Below, piece after piece: positions 7,327-16,949 of a DNA stretch of 28,367 bases (its first letter is position 1; each line of letters starts with the position of its first letter). The stretch comes from Salisapilia sapeloensis (Eukaryota > Oomycota > Peronosporomycetes > Peronosporales > Salisapiliaceae). Location: the NCBI GenBank assembly GCA_023334545.1, contig JAADVB010000231.1, forward strand, positions 1 to 28,367. Direction: 5' to 3'. The notes under the pieces are model-generated. The model was given only the letters and a program-made list of their open reading frames with translations, made no database searches and was not told the DNA's origin. A program made the position numbers and the translations under genes.

Positions 7327-9604
7327 TCACATGCTCTGTGGCTTGATGTACGCTGCGATCAGCTGCCGAGTTTGCCTTCCTTTCCAAACCTTTTGGATTG
7401 TAGCAGCACGACCATCTAACTCGTCACATCTCCTCGCTTCAAAGTCAGACAGTTGGACGAACTGCCGAGTCTGTAGACGTCCTTCAGCAAACGCTGTAGA
7501 CACTAGCATGCTTGGCAGAGGTAAGAAGGCTACACGAGCGACACCTCGGTCATGTACATGAACGTTCCATATGCAGAGGTTGCCAGCTTCTAGATCCCAT
7601 AGTTTGATGTATCCATCTACTCCAGATGAAATCAACAGATTGGAAGGTTTCGTCCATTCCAAAGACATTATCGTCCCACGATGAGCTGGAAAGCGTCGCC
7701 TAGACTTGAGCTTCGTGTGTACATTGACTACCGATAGGTATGTATGAAAACAGGATGTGGCATCTGCTATAACCAAGTGGAAACTTAGGTCGTCAAACGC
7801 TGTGCAGTGAGATGGAGCCGCTAGATCCATGCTGTGGGCTTTGAACACCCATCTAGACTCCGTACAATCACCTGACATGAGTAGCATACTAGCTTGATGC
7901 TGGAAGCTCACGGCGATGTATGGACATGTGGTTGCGGTGGAAACATGAGCGACGATATCTACTTCAGTTGGTGATTGCCAGTGATAGACCAAGTGAAAGT
8001 CTGGTGATTGAGCGTATATCGCGACAGTCCGATGGAGATCTGAAACGACTACAAGCTCGCCCTTCGCAGCAAAGAGAACGACTTTGGGATCTTTTTTGAA
8101 CTCGGGTAGTGGTGTGGTGACTTGACTCAAGAAGTGTTTAGCAGCTTCAGGCTTCCGGCTAAAGACAGGTAGCTTTGATTTTCGCTTAGAAACAGAGGAT
8201 CGTGCCAACGATTCTTTTCTAGGAGGCTCAACATCAACTGGTGTGTACAGCAGCAGCGTATACGTCGTTGATCGAGTCTTCTTGTTCGATGTTACCATAG
8301 TAACTACGAGAAGATTTACGACGTCAGACCATTGCATGCTTGTGGTATGTGAGAGAAGATGTGCATGAGATGGAGTCGGGAGGCGGACGGGAGCGAAAAC
8401 TTTCGACGGGGTCAGTGTCGACGCTGCTACAGGTGTAACTAGACTAGTGTTATTATCGACCTTTGTACAAAAGATCGTTTCATAGGTAGCAGACACCGTC
8501 ATGAGCTTAGTGAAAAATGAAGGAGGGTTTGCCTTTCGACTTGCCACCGTGCGAGCTTGTAGCTTGACGATACTAACGCTACACTTGGACGTCTCCATCA
8601 TACCTTCTTCGTTCTCGCAGACGCAATAGTATTCGCCAATTGTCCGCCGTGTCAGCTTATGGATGACTAGCACGAGTTTATCGGCACCTGCCCACACTGA
8701 CTGATGCTCGAACCGGTCGGATATGAGCTTGTTGTCCAAGTACCATTGGCAATGCTGAATATACTTGCCTCTGACTCGGAGAACTACGGAAGTATGCTCA
8801 TGAGCGACGATTCGAGATGGTAGCGAAGTGTCTAGAAGAGGAAGCTGTTCCTTGTCTGGATCCAATCCGAGAGCAAGTTTCTTTGCTCGAAGCTTGGCAC
8901 GTCGAGCACGATCCAGAGCCTCTCTTTCTTTCTGTTGACGCACTTCTAGTTCTCGACGAGCTTCCTCTTCTTCGACGAGCTTTCGCTGCTTTTCAATTGC
9001 ATGCGTCTCTGCGTCTTCCTCTATCCATCTACCGGTTGGCGTTAGGATGCGACGAAGGTCTTGGAGAAATTGGATGACACGTTCATCATCTCTCGCGTGC
9101 GTCTGGAGCGTTTGGACGCAAGCGACGATGCCGTCGTGGGTAGGCTGGAAACCGAACGTCGGGATGACTTGGTGGAGAGCATCGAAGACCACTGGTAGGT
9201 AGTCCTGGAAGATCAGGAAGATATCGCCTTTGCCTATAAGTAGAGGAAGGATGAGAGACGTAGTAAGGAAGTAAATTACGTTCTTACATTGCTCTAAGAC
9301 CTTCTCTAGCTGGTGCTTTGTCCCTGGACGGTCGAAGGTATCTTGTAAGGCATCAAGTAGTTCTACAAACACGAATTGGCTTCTTACTAGTGTAAAAGAA
9401 TGATAATAATCCCAAGTTACCATCAATGTCTTTCTTATCAAACGGTTGGCAGGTATGCTGGAGACCATCGGACTTTACTCGACGCGTAAGGTTTGGTTCG
9501 AGTAGTCCACAGACACAACATTTTACGTATGCTTCATTCACTCGCTTCACTTGCCTACTTCCACAGCTTATGCAGAGTCCATTGGACGTGTCTTGGTTAA
9601 GCAT
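7327..9604 (-). CDS. Large multi-domain protein: zinc ribbon, coiled coil, Ig-like domain, WD40 repeats, IQ motif
   Basis: Three exons, 9604-9421, 9362-9288 and 9233-7327, with introns of 58 and 54 nt, encode 721 residues. Visible parts in order: a zinc ribbon with CISC (11-14) and CCVC (29-32); a helical region to ~150; a charged coiled coil at ~158-208 (for example KLVEEEEARRELEVRQQKER); an immunoglobulin-like domain at ~224-308 with the cysteine pair and the hallmark GEYYCVCENEEG before the last strand; a beta-rich region; and C-terminal WD40 units, one clear (SGVDGYIKLWDLEAGN), ending with an IQ calmodulin-binding motif (AATIQKVWKGRQTRQLIAAY). I know no named protein with this order. IQ plus WD40 plus coiled coil suggests a cytoskeletal or flagellar scaffold, but that is inference. 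Intron 2 has no stop and is a multiple of three, so its splicing is supported by the donor/acceptor and not forced by frame. Confidence 0.83.
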
Positions 9605-9688
9605 CACGTCGCGTCGTTTGATGAAGGGACGGAGGAAACGCTTATAGCTGCCAACGTCTCATTACAAGTCGAAAGGAAAGAAGCAGAG
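9605..9688. promoter_or_regulatory. Divergent intergenic promoter region, Ig/WD40 gene / STI1 gene
   Basis: Eighty-four bases lie between the start codons of these two head-to-head genes. No recognisable element is seen. Confidence 0.4.
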
Positions 9689-10635
9689 ATGTATGATAGT
9701 GATGAGGAACCTCCACTTCTTGTTGAGGATCATGATGAGATTCAAGTAGAAGATAATGTGGAAGACAGTAGTTTGATGGACGAAATGCTCAAGGCCTCAG
9801 AGCAAGCCAAGCAGGAGAAAAACAGAGAACAAGATGCGACTAAGAACCGAAAGTCCTTTGGCAGTGGCCTTCGCAAAGGATTTTTTCAGCAGAAAGCTCC
9901 AGCCAAGAAGCCTTCTTCATCTACTCTCGAGCAAAAGGTAGTTATTATGCGATTTAATTTGTATTGATCCCTAACGACAGCAAGTAGAGAGAAAGCAAGC
10001 TCCATATCATCAAGGATTCCAATGTGAAAGAGTCTAAAGCATACGACCAAGGCTTTGTGTTTCCAGAAGTGCAGAAAGCAATGAGTGATATGCATCAAAT
10101 GGATCCGAAGACATGGATGAATGATCGGTTCATGGAGAAAGTAGCAAAAAACTCGAAATTAGCTCGAGCTGTCCAGAATCCTCGTTTCGTTCGAGCAATG
10201 GAAGAGATGCAAAGAGATCCGAAAGGAGCCACGCAAAAGTACAAAGACGATAAGGAGGTTTCATCCATGCTGCAGACGTTCATGCAGTTCATGGGTGATC
10301 ACTTTGAAGAGTTAGGAAAGAAGCAGGAGAAGGAAGAATCGAAACAAAAACCAAAGGAAGATAATCAATTGACCACAACCCCAGCAATTGTCGATATGGA
10401 TGCCAAGCGTCGAGAGGCTTTAGAAGCAATGCCACGATCGAAAGAGGAGGATGCACACGTCCGGAAGATACTAGAGCATCCTGAGCTCATGGCAGCTCTT
10501 TCGGACACTCGATTGATGGACCAGCTCAAGGCATGTCAAGCTTCTCCTGCAAACCTCCAGCGTCTCGCAGCAGATCCAGACCTCGGGCCCAAGTTTCGAC
10601 TTTTATTACAGCATAAGCTTGTCTCCTTTGCCTAG
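9689..10635 (+). CDS. STI1-domain protein (Hop/Hip-like co-chaperone without TPRs)
   Basis: Two exons, 9689-9937 and 9988-10635, with a 50-nt intron encode 298 residues. After an acidic, disordered leader (MYDSDEEPPLLVEDHDE) and a basic stretch, there are two STI1 (DP-type) helical modules: one around 105-185 with PKTWMNDRFMEKVAKN and NPRFVRAMEEMQRDPKGA, and a clearer one at the C-terminus (~243-295) with EHPELMAALSDTRLMDQL and ADPDLGPKFRLL. In Sti1/Hop and Hip such modules bind client protein or Hsp70 tails, normally beside TPR domains; no TPR is present here. This suggests an adaptor in chaperone handover or ubiquitin-linked quality control, but the exact role is inference. The start is the first ATG in the frame, 84 bases from the divergent zinc-ribbon gene. 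Confidence 0.82.
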
Positions 10636-10745
10636 ATAACGGATGGAATATACTAGATATGTACATGTCCTACAGTTCCTACTCCTCTTCCGACCCTTCA
10701 AGATCGTACGTCTTGGGCCACCATTTCGACATCAAAACGTACAAA

Positions 10746-11326
10746 ATGTCCAAGGAGCAAGTCGAAGCCGAGATGACGCGCTACCGTGCGCTTCAAGAAG
10801 GTTAGTTGATTGAATATTCTTGTATTTAATAGATACAAGACGTGGGCGTGCTCATGTATATTTATTTCGTACCAAAGAGGTGCAGGAGCTTGCTGGCCAA
10901 CGTCAAAAGTTCGCCCAGCAGCAGAATGAAAATGACATGGTCCAAAAGGTATCCTTCCATACGTTATATCTCGTTCTGCTTTGCTTGTACTCAATCTACT
11001 TGTGTATATATTACAGGAGCTAGAATTGCTTGACGATGACGCCAAGGTCTTTAAGCTCGTGGGTCCAGTGCTGCTCAAGCAGGAGGTCTCGGAAGCTAAA
11101 TCGAACGTCGAAAAGCGTCTTGAGTTCATCAACCACGAGCTGTACGATCCTTCGTTATCCTCTACTATCCCACCTACCTACCATATCTTGTAGATCCAAA
11201 GTAAGCGGCAAGATCGAGCAAAAGGAGAAGGACGCGACGACCATTCGACAGAAAGTGTCTTCCTTGCAGATGGACATGCAGCGCCAGGCATCCGAAGCTG
11301 CACAGAGCGTCATGTCGAATGAATAA
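10746..11326 (+). CDS. PFDN6: Prefoldin subunit 6 (beta-type)
   Basis: Prefoldin is a hexameric jellyfish-shaped chaperone that delivers unfolded actin and tubulin to the chaperonin CCT. Four exons, 10746-10800, 10878-10948, 11017-11141 and 11194-11326, with introns of 77, 68 and 52 nt, give 127 residues, the normal length. The protein is two long helices around a beta hairpin: RYRALQEEVQELAGQRQK, then QNENDMVQKELELLDDDAKVFKL, the conserved hairpin VGPVLLKQEVSEAK, KRLEFI and a C-terminal coiled coil. The match to human PFDN6 is continuous across all three junctions. An in-frame ATG lies upstream at 10659 and would add 29 serine/tyrosine-rich residues; the downstream start matches the family better. 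The gene begins about 110 bases after the STI1 gene on the same strand. Confidence 0.94.
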
Positions 11327-11375
11327 ACAGCATCTAGCAAACACTAAAACCGCAAAACAAATTCTTTTTTCGTCT

Positions 11376-13211
11376 CTACAAGCGTAAAGCTTGCCATTCA
11401 TGCGGCCTCGCACCTAGTACGTCTGTCGGGATCATCGCATTCACTTCCACGAGACTCGTTCGAGCGATCGGCGTCGCATGGAGTGTATGTCGTCCAGCTT
11501 CCTTGACTCGCACGAGGACATAGTCTCCCTTCTGCGCTGTCACACCAGTGGTACAGCCTTCTACCGGCGAGAACGCTTTCCATTGGCTCCCAACGACGTT
11601 CTTGAACTCGATTAAAGACGACGGCATGGTCGTGTTTGGGAAGACACAGCGCTTGTTGGTGTCTGTGAGTCCTGTCAACCTCGGATCTTCATCTGTAGAT
11701 CGACGAGAAGGTCCTTGGACCTGCACAACATGCAATCGATCGCTATCTTCGACCAAGTTTTTCTGGGTTACCACTTGGCCGAACGTGTCGATGACTTCCT
11801 GTAGTCGACGTAGCTTGACGTCCTGCGGTACGTCGTCTTCTAGTCGATGCGCAGCATGCGTTCGAGCTCGCATCGAATAGGCAAACATGAATGCATGGTC
11901 GTACGCGACTTGGCGCATGAGCGACAAGGTGTCTTGATGCTCTTCCTCGGTCTCGCTGCAAAAGCCGGCGATAAAGTCCGAGGAAATGGCGACACCAGGG
12001 ACTTTAGCACGCATCTTCTCGACTAGAGACAAGTACGCTTCGCGCGTGTATCCCCTCCTCATGCGCTCTAGCACGGACGAACTACCGCTTTGTGCTGGCA
12101 TGTGGACGCTGTTGCAAATGTTCACACGTTCTTGCATGAGGTCAAAGACCTCGTCTGGAAAGTCTTTCGGATGTGGCGAAGTGAATCGAACACGGACTTC
12201 TGGATCGACGTCCGAGACTTGTGCCAAGAGATCGACGAAGCGAAAGCCTGGTGTATCACGACTTTGAAACATATTTTTAAATCCGTCAGCAGAGACATAG
12301 CCTCGACCTTTTTCCAATGCACCTTCTGACTTTTTATCATGATAACTATTGACGTTCTGACCGAGTAAAATGATTTCTTTCACGCCATTGTCACGAAGTG
12401 TCTTGACTTCATCAACGATAGACGGAATGCCTCGACTACGTTCTCGACCGCGTGTGAACGGGACGATGCAATACGAGCACATGTTGTTACAACCACGCAT
12501 AACAGAGACAAAGGCAGAGGCACTGTTCGGATCAGCACGGACTGGCGCGATGTCTGCGTACGTCTCTTCGAGCGATAGCTGGACGTTGGCGGCTTGCTCA
12601 GCGCCATCGGGACTGCGTACGACCTTGAGGAGATTCGGGACGTCTCGATAGGCATCAGGACCGACGACTAGATCGACCATTTTGTCTGATTCGAGCAGCT
12701 TGGTCTTGAGGCGCTCGGCCATACACCCGAGCACACCGACGACAGGCACGCGCTTTTGGTTTAGACGAAGGAGCTTGGCTTTGGTCTGCCGCAATTGCTC
12801 GAGTCGGTTCCAGATCTTGGACTCTGCGTTCTCTCGAATCGCACAAGTGTTCAGGAGGACGACATCGGCGTCGGCGGCAGACTCGGCGGCGTAGTACCCG
12901 TGCTCCTGGAGGATAGCACGAACGATCTCTGAGTCCGAGACGTTCATCTGACACCCGTATGTCTCTAGGAAGAAGGATTTGGGCTCCTCTAGCTCTTCCA
13001 AAGCAGTGATACGAGTAGGAATGTTCATCTCGCTCTCCTCCACCGACGATAAATCGGCGGCTGGCGAGCTGTCACGGATAAAGTCGGCTAAACCTGGACC
13101 AGAGGATGGAGCGGACCGACGGACCTTTACATTCCGACCTGCCGAAGATGGCGTCGTGGACAGTCCGCGGCGCTGGAGCACCCGCACGGCCCGAGCTCGT
13201 ACTCCTGCCAT
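11376..13211 (-). CDS. CDK5RAP1: Mitochondrial tRNA methylthiotransferase CDK5RAP1 (MiaB type)
   Basis: A radical-SAM enzyme that adds a methylthio group to N6-isopentenyladenosine-37 in tRNA (ms2i6A), in mitochondria in animals. Single exon, 611 residues. The first ~30 residues (MAGVRARAVRVLQRRGLSTT) form a clear mitochondrial presequence. The UPF0004 domain has the three auxiliary-cluster cysteines Cys87 (ETYGCQMN), Cys123 (NTCAIRENAE) and Cys163 (LGCMAE). The radical-SAM cluster is Cys241, 245 and 248 (RGCNNMCSYCIVPFTRG). Further blocks are KEIILLGQNVNSY, RFTSPHPKDFPDEV, HMPAQSGSSSVLERMRRGYT and SSDFIAGFCSETEEEH. The C-terminus holds a TRAM-type RNA-binding region (~480-590). An insert rich in charge after the NVNSY block (roughly 285-315) is also usual in eukaryotic members. 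Its start lies about 100 bases upstream of the stop codon of UNC119 on the same strand. Confidence 0.97.
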   Translation of the reverse strand: MAGVRARAVRVLQRRGLSTTPSSAGRNVKVRRSAPSSGPGLADFIRDSSPAADLSSVEESEMNIPTRITALEELEEPKSFFLETYGCQMNVSDSEIVRAILQEHGYYAAESAADADVVLLNTCAIRENAESKIWNRLEQLRQTKAKLLRLNQKRVPVVGVLGCMAERLKTKLLESDKMVDLVVGPDAYRDVPNLLKVVRSPDGAEQAANVQLSLEETYADIAPVRADPNSASAFVSVMRGCNNMCSYCIVPFTRGRERSRGIPSIVDEVKTLRDNGVKEIILLGQNVNSYHDKKSEGALEKGRGYVSADGFKNMFQSRDTPGFRFVDLLAQVSDVDPEVRVRFTSPHPKDFPDEVFDLMQERVNICNSVHMPAQSGSSSVLERMRRGYTREAYLSLVEKMRAKVPGVAISSDFIAGFCSETEEEHQDTLSLMRQVAYDHAFMFAYSMRARTHAAHRLEDDVPQDVKLRRLQEVIDTFGQVVTQKNLVEDSDRLHVVQVQGPSRRSTDEDPRLTGLTDTNKRCVFPNTTMPSSLIEFKNVVGSQWKAFSPVEGCTTGVTAQKGDYVLVRVKEAGRHTLHATPIARTSLVEVNAMIPTDVLGARPHEWQALRL

Positions 13212-13311
13212 TGAATATGCGATTTTGGTGGTTTAGCAAAAGAAAAGAAAAATAAGAAAGAAAAGAAAATGGAAACTGATTCTCTTTAGATGATACGTGT
13301 CCTGGTTCGTC

Positions 13312-14071
13312 CTAATCGTAATCGTCTTCCTTGGACCACTTGGCACCACCGGTGCTTGGGATGGCCTTGGCAGTCTTGGCATCCGCACGCACGGACTTGG
13401 CTGCCTTGAGATCGTCCTCGTCGCGATCATACGAGCGCTTGGCTTGCGCTCGATCCTCCGGCAGGTACTTGTACTCGGCCTTGTTATGCATAATGAGCTC
13501 GTCACCGATGAAATAGAAGCTGTCGGAGACCGTCGCATATGGTTTCGCGACGATCTCATTCAGGATGTTTTCATCGAGCGGTGGGAGGGCGTAGACGGCG
13601 TCCCACGTGTTGATACTGTTGGGGATGCAGAACCCAAAGGTGAAATCAAAGCTCTTAATGATTTCATCTCGAAAGTAATGTCTCTCGATCATACGAAAGC
13701 CATGCACTTCATTCGGTCCGACGGCGAATTCGAGCTCCGTCTGGATCGACGGCAGTCGTAACACGTCTTCCGAGAACTCGTACCTGATCGTCCGATACGC
13801 GCTCTCTCCACGGCCGCCCGTGTTCTTCGGAATAGCAGCTGCGGCTGTCGGTGGTTGATTCTTCCCGATCTCGAAGATCTTGCGCTTACTCTCATAGTCC
13901 GAGATCTTGAAATTCAGGAACTCGATGCCGTACGTATTGGCGCTTAAAGGGCATAAGAAATCTATTCCATTCCATTCACACACGTTCCGACCATCGCCTA
14001 GGAGCATACATACCTTCGGTCGGTGCCTCTAGTTCCAAAACATCCTCTGGCGTGTATCGCTGACGCACCAT
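13312..14071 (-). CDS. UNC119: UNC119/PDE6-delta-family lipid-binding chaperone
   Basis: UNC119 binds N-myristoylated proteins in a beta-sandwich pocket and, with ARL3, delivers them to cilia and flagella. Two exons, 14071-14010 and 13942-13312, with a 67-nt intron (GTATGC...TTAAG) give 230 residues. The N-terminal exon (RYTPEDVLELEAPTEGI) and the start of exon 2 (NTYGIEFLNFKISDYES) are the family signature. Later blocks are RTIRYEFSEDVLRL, FAVGPNEVHGFRMIERHYF, KSFDFTFGFCIPNSINTWDAVY and the closing FYFIGDELIMHNKAEYKY. After this the protein continues with an ~45-residue lysine/aspartate-rich tail (QAKRSYDRDEDDLKAAK) not found in short animal forms as I recall them. Two donors are possible at the exon 1 end (GTATGTATGC); only the second keeps the frame. 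It is divergent from an unknown gene 56 bases away. Confidence 0.93.
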
Positions 14072-14127
14072 GTCGGGTCCAGGTGTCCAGTGTCTTTCCA
14101 AGATCTGGCGTCCGGAAGATAAGTCCA
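14072..14127. promoter_or_regulatory. Divergent intergenic promoter region, UNC119 / unknown gene
   Basis: Fifty-six bases separate the two start codons if the unknown gene starts at 14128. With the later start at 14342 the shared upstream region would be 270 bases. Confidence 0.35.
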
Positions 14128-15312
14128 ATGGATCGTTTCCAACGCCTCGTGGCCTTCGATCCGCCTCTTCGCTCGAGTGAAGTTGAAACGACTAACGTTA
14201 GTACTCGAGTATTCCAGTCGTTCTGATCTACGGACTTCCGAATCCATCCACCTTCCATCGGGTCCATCCTCGTATACTCAACTCCAGTCATATTCGTACC
14301 CTGTAACGCACCACGAATCAACACCGAGAAGACCGTCGAGGATGAATCCGGATGGAGCAGCTGACGTCCACGCCACAAGTCCATTCGACGACCAACGCGA
14401 CTCGAACGACATGTTAGAGGCACCAAGACCTCCACCGACGCCGCAGGATGCGAGCGCGAGCTGTACGTTCCAATCGATCTTTGCCCATCGACAAGGGGAG
14501 ACGACGGACGATTTGGACAATGAGCTCTGGGCTGGCGACGATACGGACTTGATCGAGCTTACGCCAGATAAGCGATCTAGAGTCCGGTCTGTCGAGAGTC
14601 CGAATGACGTAGGTGACTTTTTCATGTGCATGTATACAAGGTGCTGACGAATCGATCGTAGCGCCAGGCGATAAACAAGTGGGCAGACAATGAGGAAGAC
14701 GAGGATGTCTTTAACGATGCGTTGCAGGAACGAGTGAATGAATTGACGCTCGGTGGATTCGCCACGAACAGTATAGACATCGAGCTAGATGATGTCGAGG
14801 AGCTCGTACAGGAGGACGTGGCACCTCCCGAGACGCTTCTGACGGTCGAAAAGCCTCGGAAAGGGTCCAAGGAAGAACCCAAGGGCTACAAGCCTGGACA
14901 TGTCGAGACGTCGGATCTACTCAAGATGCCAGATCGGCGTCGTGCGCAGTCGACGGACTTTGTCGCGAGAAACATTAAAGCGGTGGAAGGCAAGAAGGGT
15001 GCGATCAAGGCAGCGTCTAGTCCTCGTTCATCTCCACGAAGTCGAAGTAGCTCGGATGCCAAGAGTAGTCCGAGAGCGAGGAGTAAACCGGCCGTGAGTG
15101 ACGTCGAGAGCGTCCGTCGATACATTACGAATGACCTTAAGCAGGTACATATTCCTCCTTGCTCTTACCTAGACGTTATACTCATGATAAAGTAGATCTC
15201 TGTGGATCGTATTGTCTCAGATGCCAAGCGTCTACAATTCCTCGAACAGTTCTATCGTCGATATCAAGCGCAACAAGCTGCTGCTGCGGAGAAAATGGCT
15301 GCAACGACATAG
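14128..15312 (+). CDS. Uncharacterised disordered protein with charged and Ser/Arg-rich segments
   Basis: I do not recognise the family. Four exons are proposed: 14128-14196, 14288-14608, 14662-15144 and 15196-15312, encoding 329 residues. The last two introns (53 and 51 nt, both ending TAG) are firm; the first (91 nt) is longer than usual and uncertain. The alternative start is the ATG at 14342, giving 281 residues. The protein is mostly acidic and disordered (DLDNELWAGDDTDLIEL, KWADNEEDEDVF), has short motifs that look conserved (LLKMPDRRR near 215-224 and STDFVARNI near 227-235), then a serine/proline/arginine-rich tract and a short C-terminal helix (AKRLQFLEQFYRRYQAQQA). It shares a promoter region with UNC119, a cilium-related gene, which hints at, but does not prove, a flagellar role. 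Confidence 0.62.
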
Positions 15313-15439
15313 CGTTTACACGGTGCGGATGGATGTTGTCAATGATAGGAGCTGGCGTAGACCTACGAGAGAGAGCTGCCGTTTGTTTTTATTTATTTGT
15401 TTTCCCACCGACAAGAACGAAATACACGCCAGACATGCT

Positions 15440-16566
15440 TTACTCGTTTCTTGTCATCTTTTGGAGGAGACTCAAGGACAATTCGTACGATGCGAACGTC
15501 GCACTTGCAGTCACAGCAGACTTGAGGATACTTGCTGTCGTGCCCTTGTACAGTCCTCTCATGCCTTCCTTGTTGACGATGTCTCGACCACATGCGTATG
15601 CAGATCTGTAGTGAGGGATCGTACCGTAGCTCTCGGGACGTTGCACACCTCGCATCTGCATCCGCTTCTTGATCGTGTCAAGCGGATACATGATAAGTTT
15701 TGCGCTGACGCCGGAGATCGCGCCGCTGCTGATGAAGCCGAAGGCTTGGGCGACGACAGACCGGTGCTCCTGCTTGTCGCTGGACGCGAGAGCAGAGGTC
15801 TTTTGGAGCGTCGTGTAGAGACCAAAGGTGATGCCCATGTACGGTGCGATTTGGAAGAGCGTGGAGCTCGCGCCGCTATAGAAACCTCGTGGACCACTGG
15901 TAGCCCATGTGTGGAGGACGAAGGAACGCATGGTCGGATATTTTTTAGGCAAGCCTTGGCTCGCCATGATCGTCCTACAGAGGTCTAGAGGGTATGTGAT
16001 GGCTGTGGTGACGACGCCTGCTACGGCACCGTTGGTCATGGTCACGGTCGTTTCGTGATTAGCGACGTAGTGGCCTGGCCAGAGTGTCTGGAGGTGGCGG
16101 TAGACGCTGAACTGGATTGCAGAGTACGTCATCCAGAGGGATGTCGCTGCGATATTGCCGCTATCACGTATAGGTAATGGGATGGTACTGATGGATGGAT
16201 GCATGGGACGAACCGCCAGAAGCTACGAAGGCCCTCTTCGGCGTGGATACTGCGGATGGATTGGAGCAGGCCATGATACTTGCTACCTCCATCTGCACTG
16301 ATAGGAGTCTGCTGCACTTGGAAGCTTTTGGATATGCATATTAGCTATCTAGAGATAAAGATGCAATGCATACAAGTAGAATCGAACCGAATTTTAATCA
16401 AGTCGAGTGGTGCCGCGATGATGCGTGTCACGCCTGGAAAGGAGAGAAAGACATAAGGCTATATATTCCATTCTCCTACGGTCCTAGACATGTATAAAGT
16501 AGTGGATGAACCTCCGGAGACGGCACCCGCGACGGCAGCTTCGCTCGTGCTATCTGCAGCGCGCAT
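15440..16566 (-). CDS. Mitochondrial carrier (SLC25 family), thiamine pyrophosphate carrier type
   Basis: A six-helix inner-membrane transporter. Four exons, 16566-16512, 16433-16388, 16324-16214 and 16160-15440, encode 310 residues; introns are 78, 63 and 53 nt and all three begin GTTC. Three repeats each carry the carrier signature: PLDLIKIRF, PLDLCRTIM and PLDTIKKRM. The matching matrix-side motifs EEGLRSFWRGN, SGPRGFYSG and KEGMRGLYKG follow. The pattern DLIKIRFQVQQ, the segment SKYHGLLQSIR and the final ILKSAVTASATFASYE resemble the thiamine pyrophosphate carrier (human SLC25A19, yeast Tpc1), which I take as the likely substrate class; this is from memory and should be held loosely. Upstream in-frame ATG 16647 would add 27 polar residues but overlaps a tiny ORF; 16566 gives a leader of normal length. 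It converges on the unknown gene with 127 bases between stops. Confidence 0.86.
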
Positions 16567-16630
16567 GGCCAGGAACGATCGGTCTGCTTGGTGGGAAGCG
16601 GTACGGCGATCTTGAGAGGTCGCGACAACT

Positions 16631-16792
16631 TCAATGCTGTTTGACATATCGTCGGCGAGGTCGAGGCTGAGGTGTCGAGGTAGGAGAGTCTGTTGGGAGA
16701 CTGAAGAAGTAGGACGGCGCTAGAATGATAAAGATGAGTGCGCAGGCGACGCATAGGCTCAACCAGATCTCGGTGATGCCTTGTTCCGCCAT
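16631..16792 (-). CDS. Possible single-span membrane micropeptide (53 aa)
   Basis: An ATG in good context (CCATCCATGGCGG on the minus strand) opens a 53-codon frame. It encodes a short polar N-terminus, one convincing membrane span (IWLSLCVACALIFIILAPSYFF) and a proline/arginine tail (QPRPRRRYVKQH). I recognise no family. Its 3' end overlaps the possible upstream start of the carrier gene (16647), but not the preferred start (16566), which it precedes by 64 bases, in line with spacing elsewhere. It could be a real tail of gene-dense DNA, an upstream ORF of the carrier transcript, or chance. No second exon is evident. Confidence 0.4.
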   Translation of the reverse strand: MAEQGITEIWLSLCVACALIFIILAPSYFFSLPTDSPTSTPQPRPRRRYVKQH

Positions 16793-16949
16793 GGATGGAT
16801 GTGGTTTAAGAAGTTTCATTTCATTCCAACAGGATCTAAAGATGGATGGATGTATTCATGCACTCTATAGAGATCGCGTAATACGAAGAATGTCTAGAGC
16901 TGCTAGAGTAGTAGCATGAGCATATAAGTCTTGTACATCTCTAAGCTAT

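Noticed and set aside
10801-10832. An alternative acceptor in PFDN6 intron 1 that would add 15 residues in frame
   Set aside because: It would leave an intron of only 32 nt, and the inserted residues would break an otherwise exact alignment to prefoldin 6.
15212-15988. A 258-codon plus-strand frame running into the carrier gene
   Set aside because: It includes the final exon of the unknown gene in another frame and then antisense carrier sequence; it has no recognisable content.
16376-16390. A tRNA B-box-like string (GGTTCGATTC) on the minus strand
   Set aside because: It overlaps the splice donor of carrier intron 2, and no A box or cloverleaf could be built around it.
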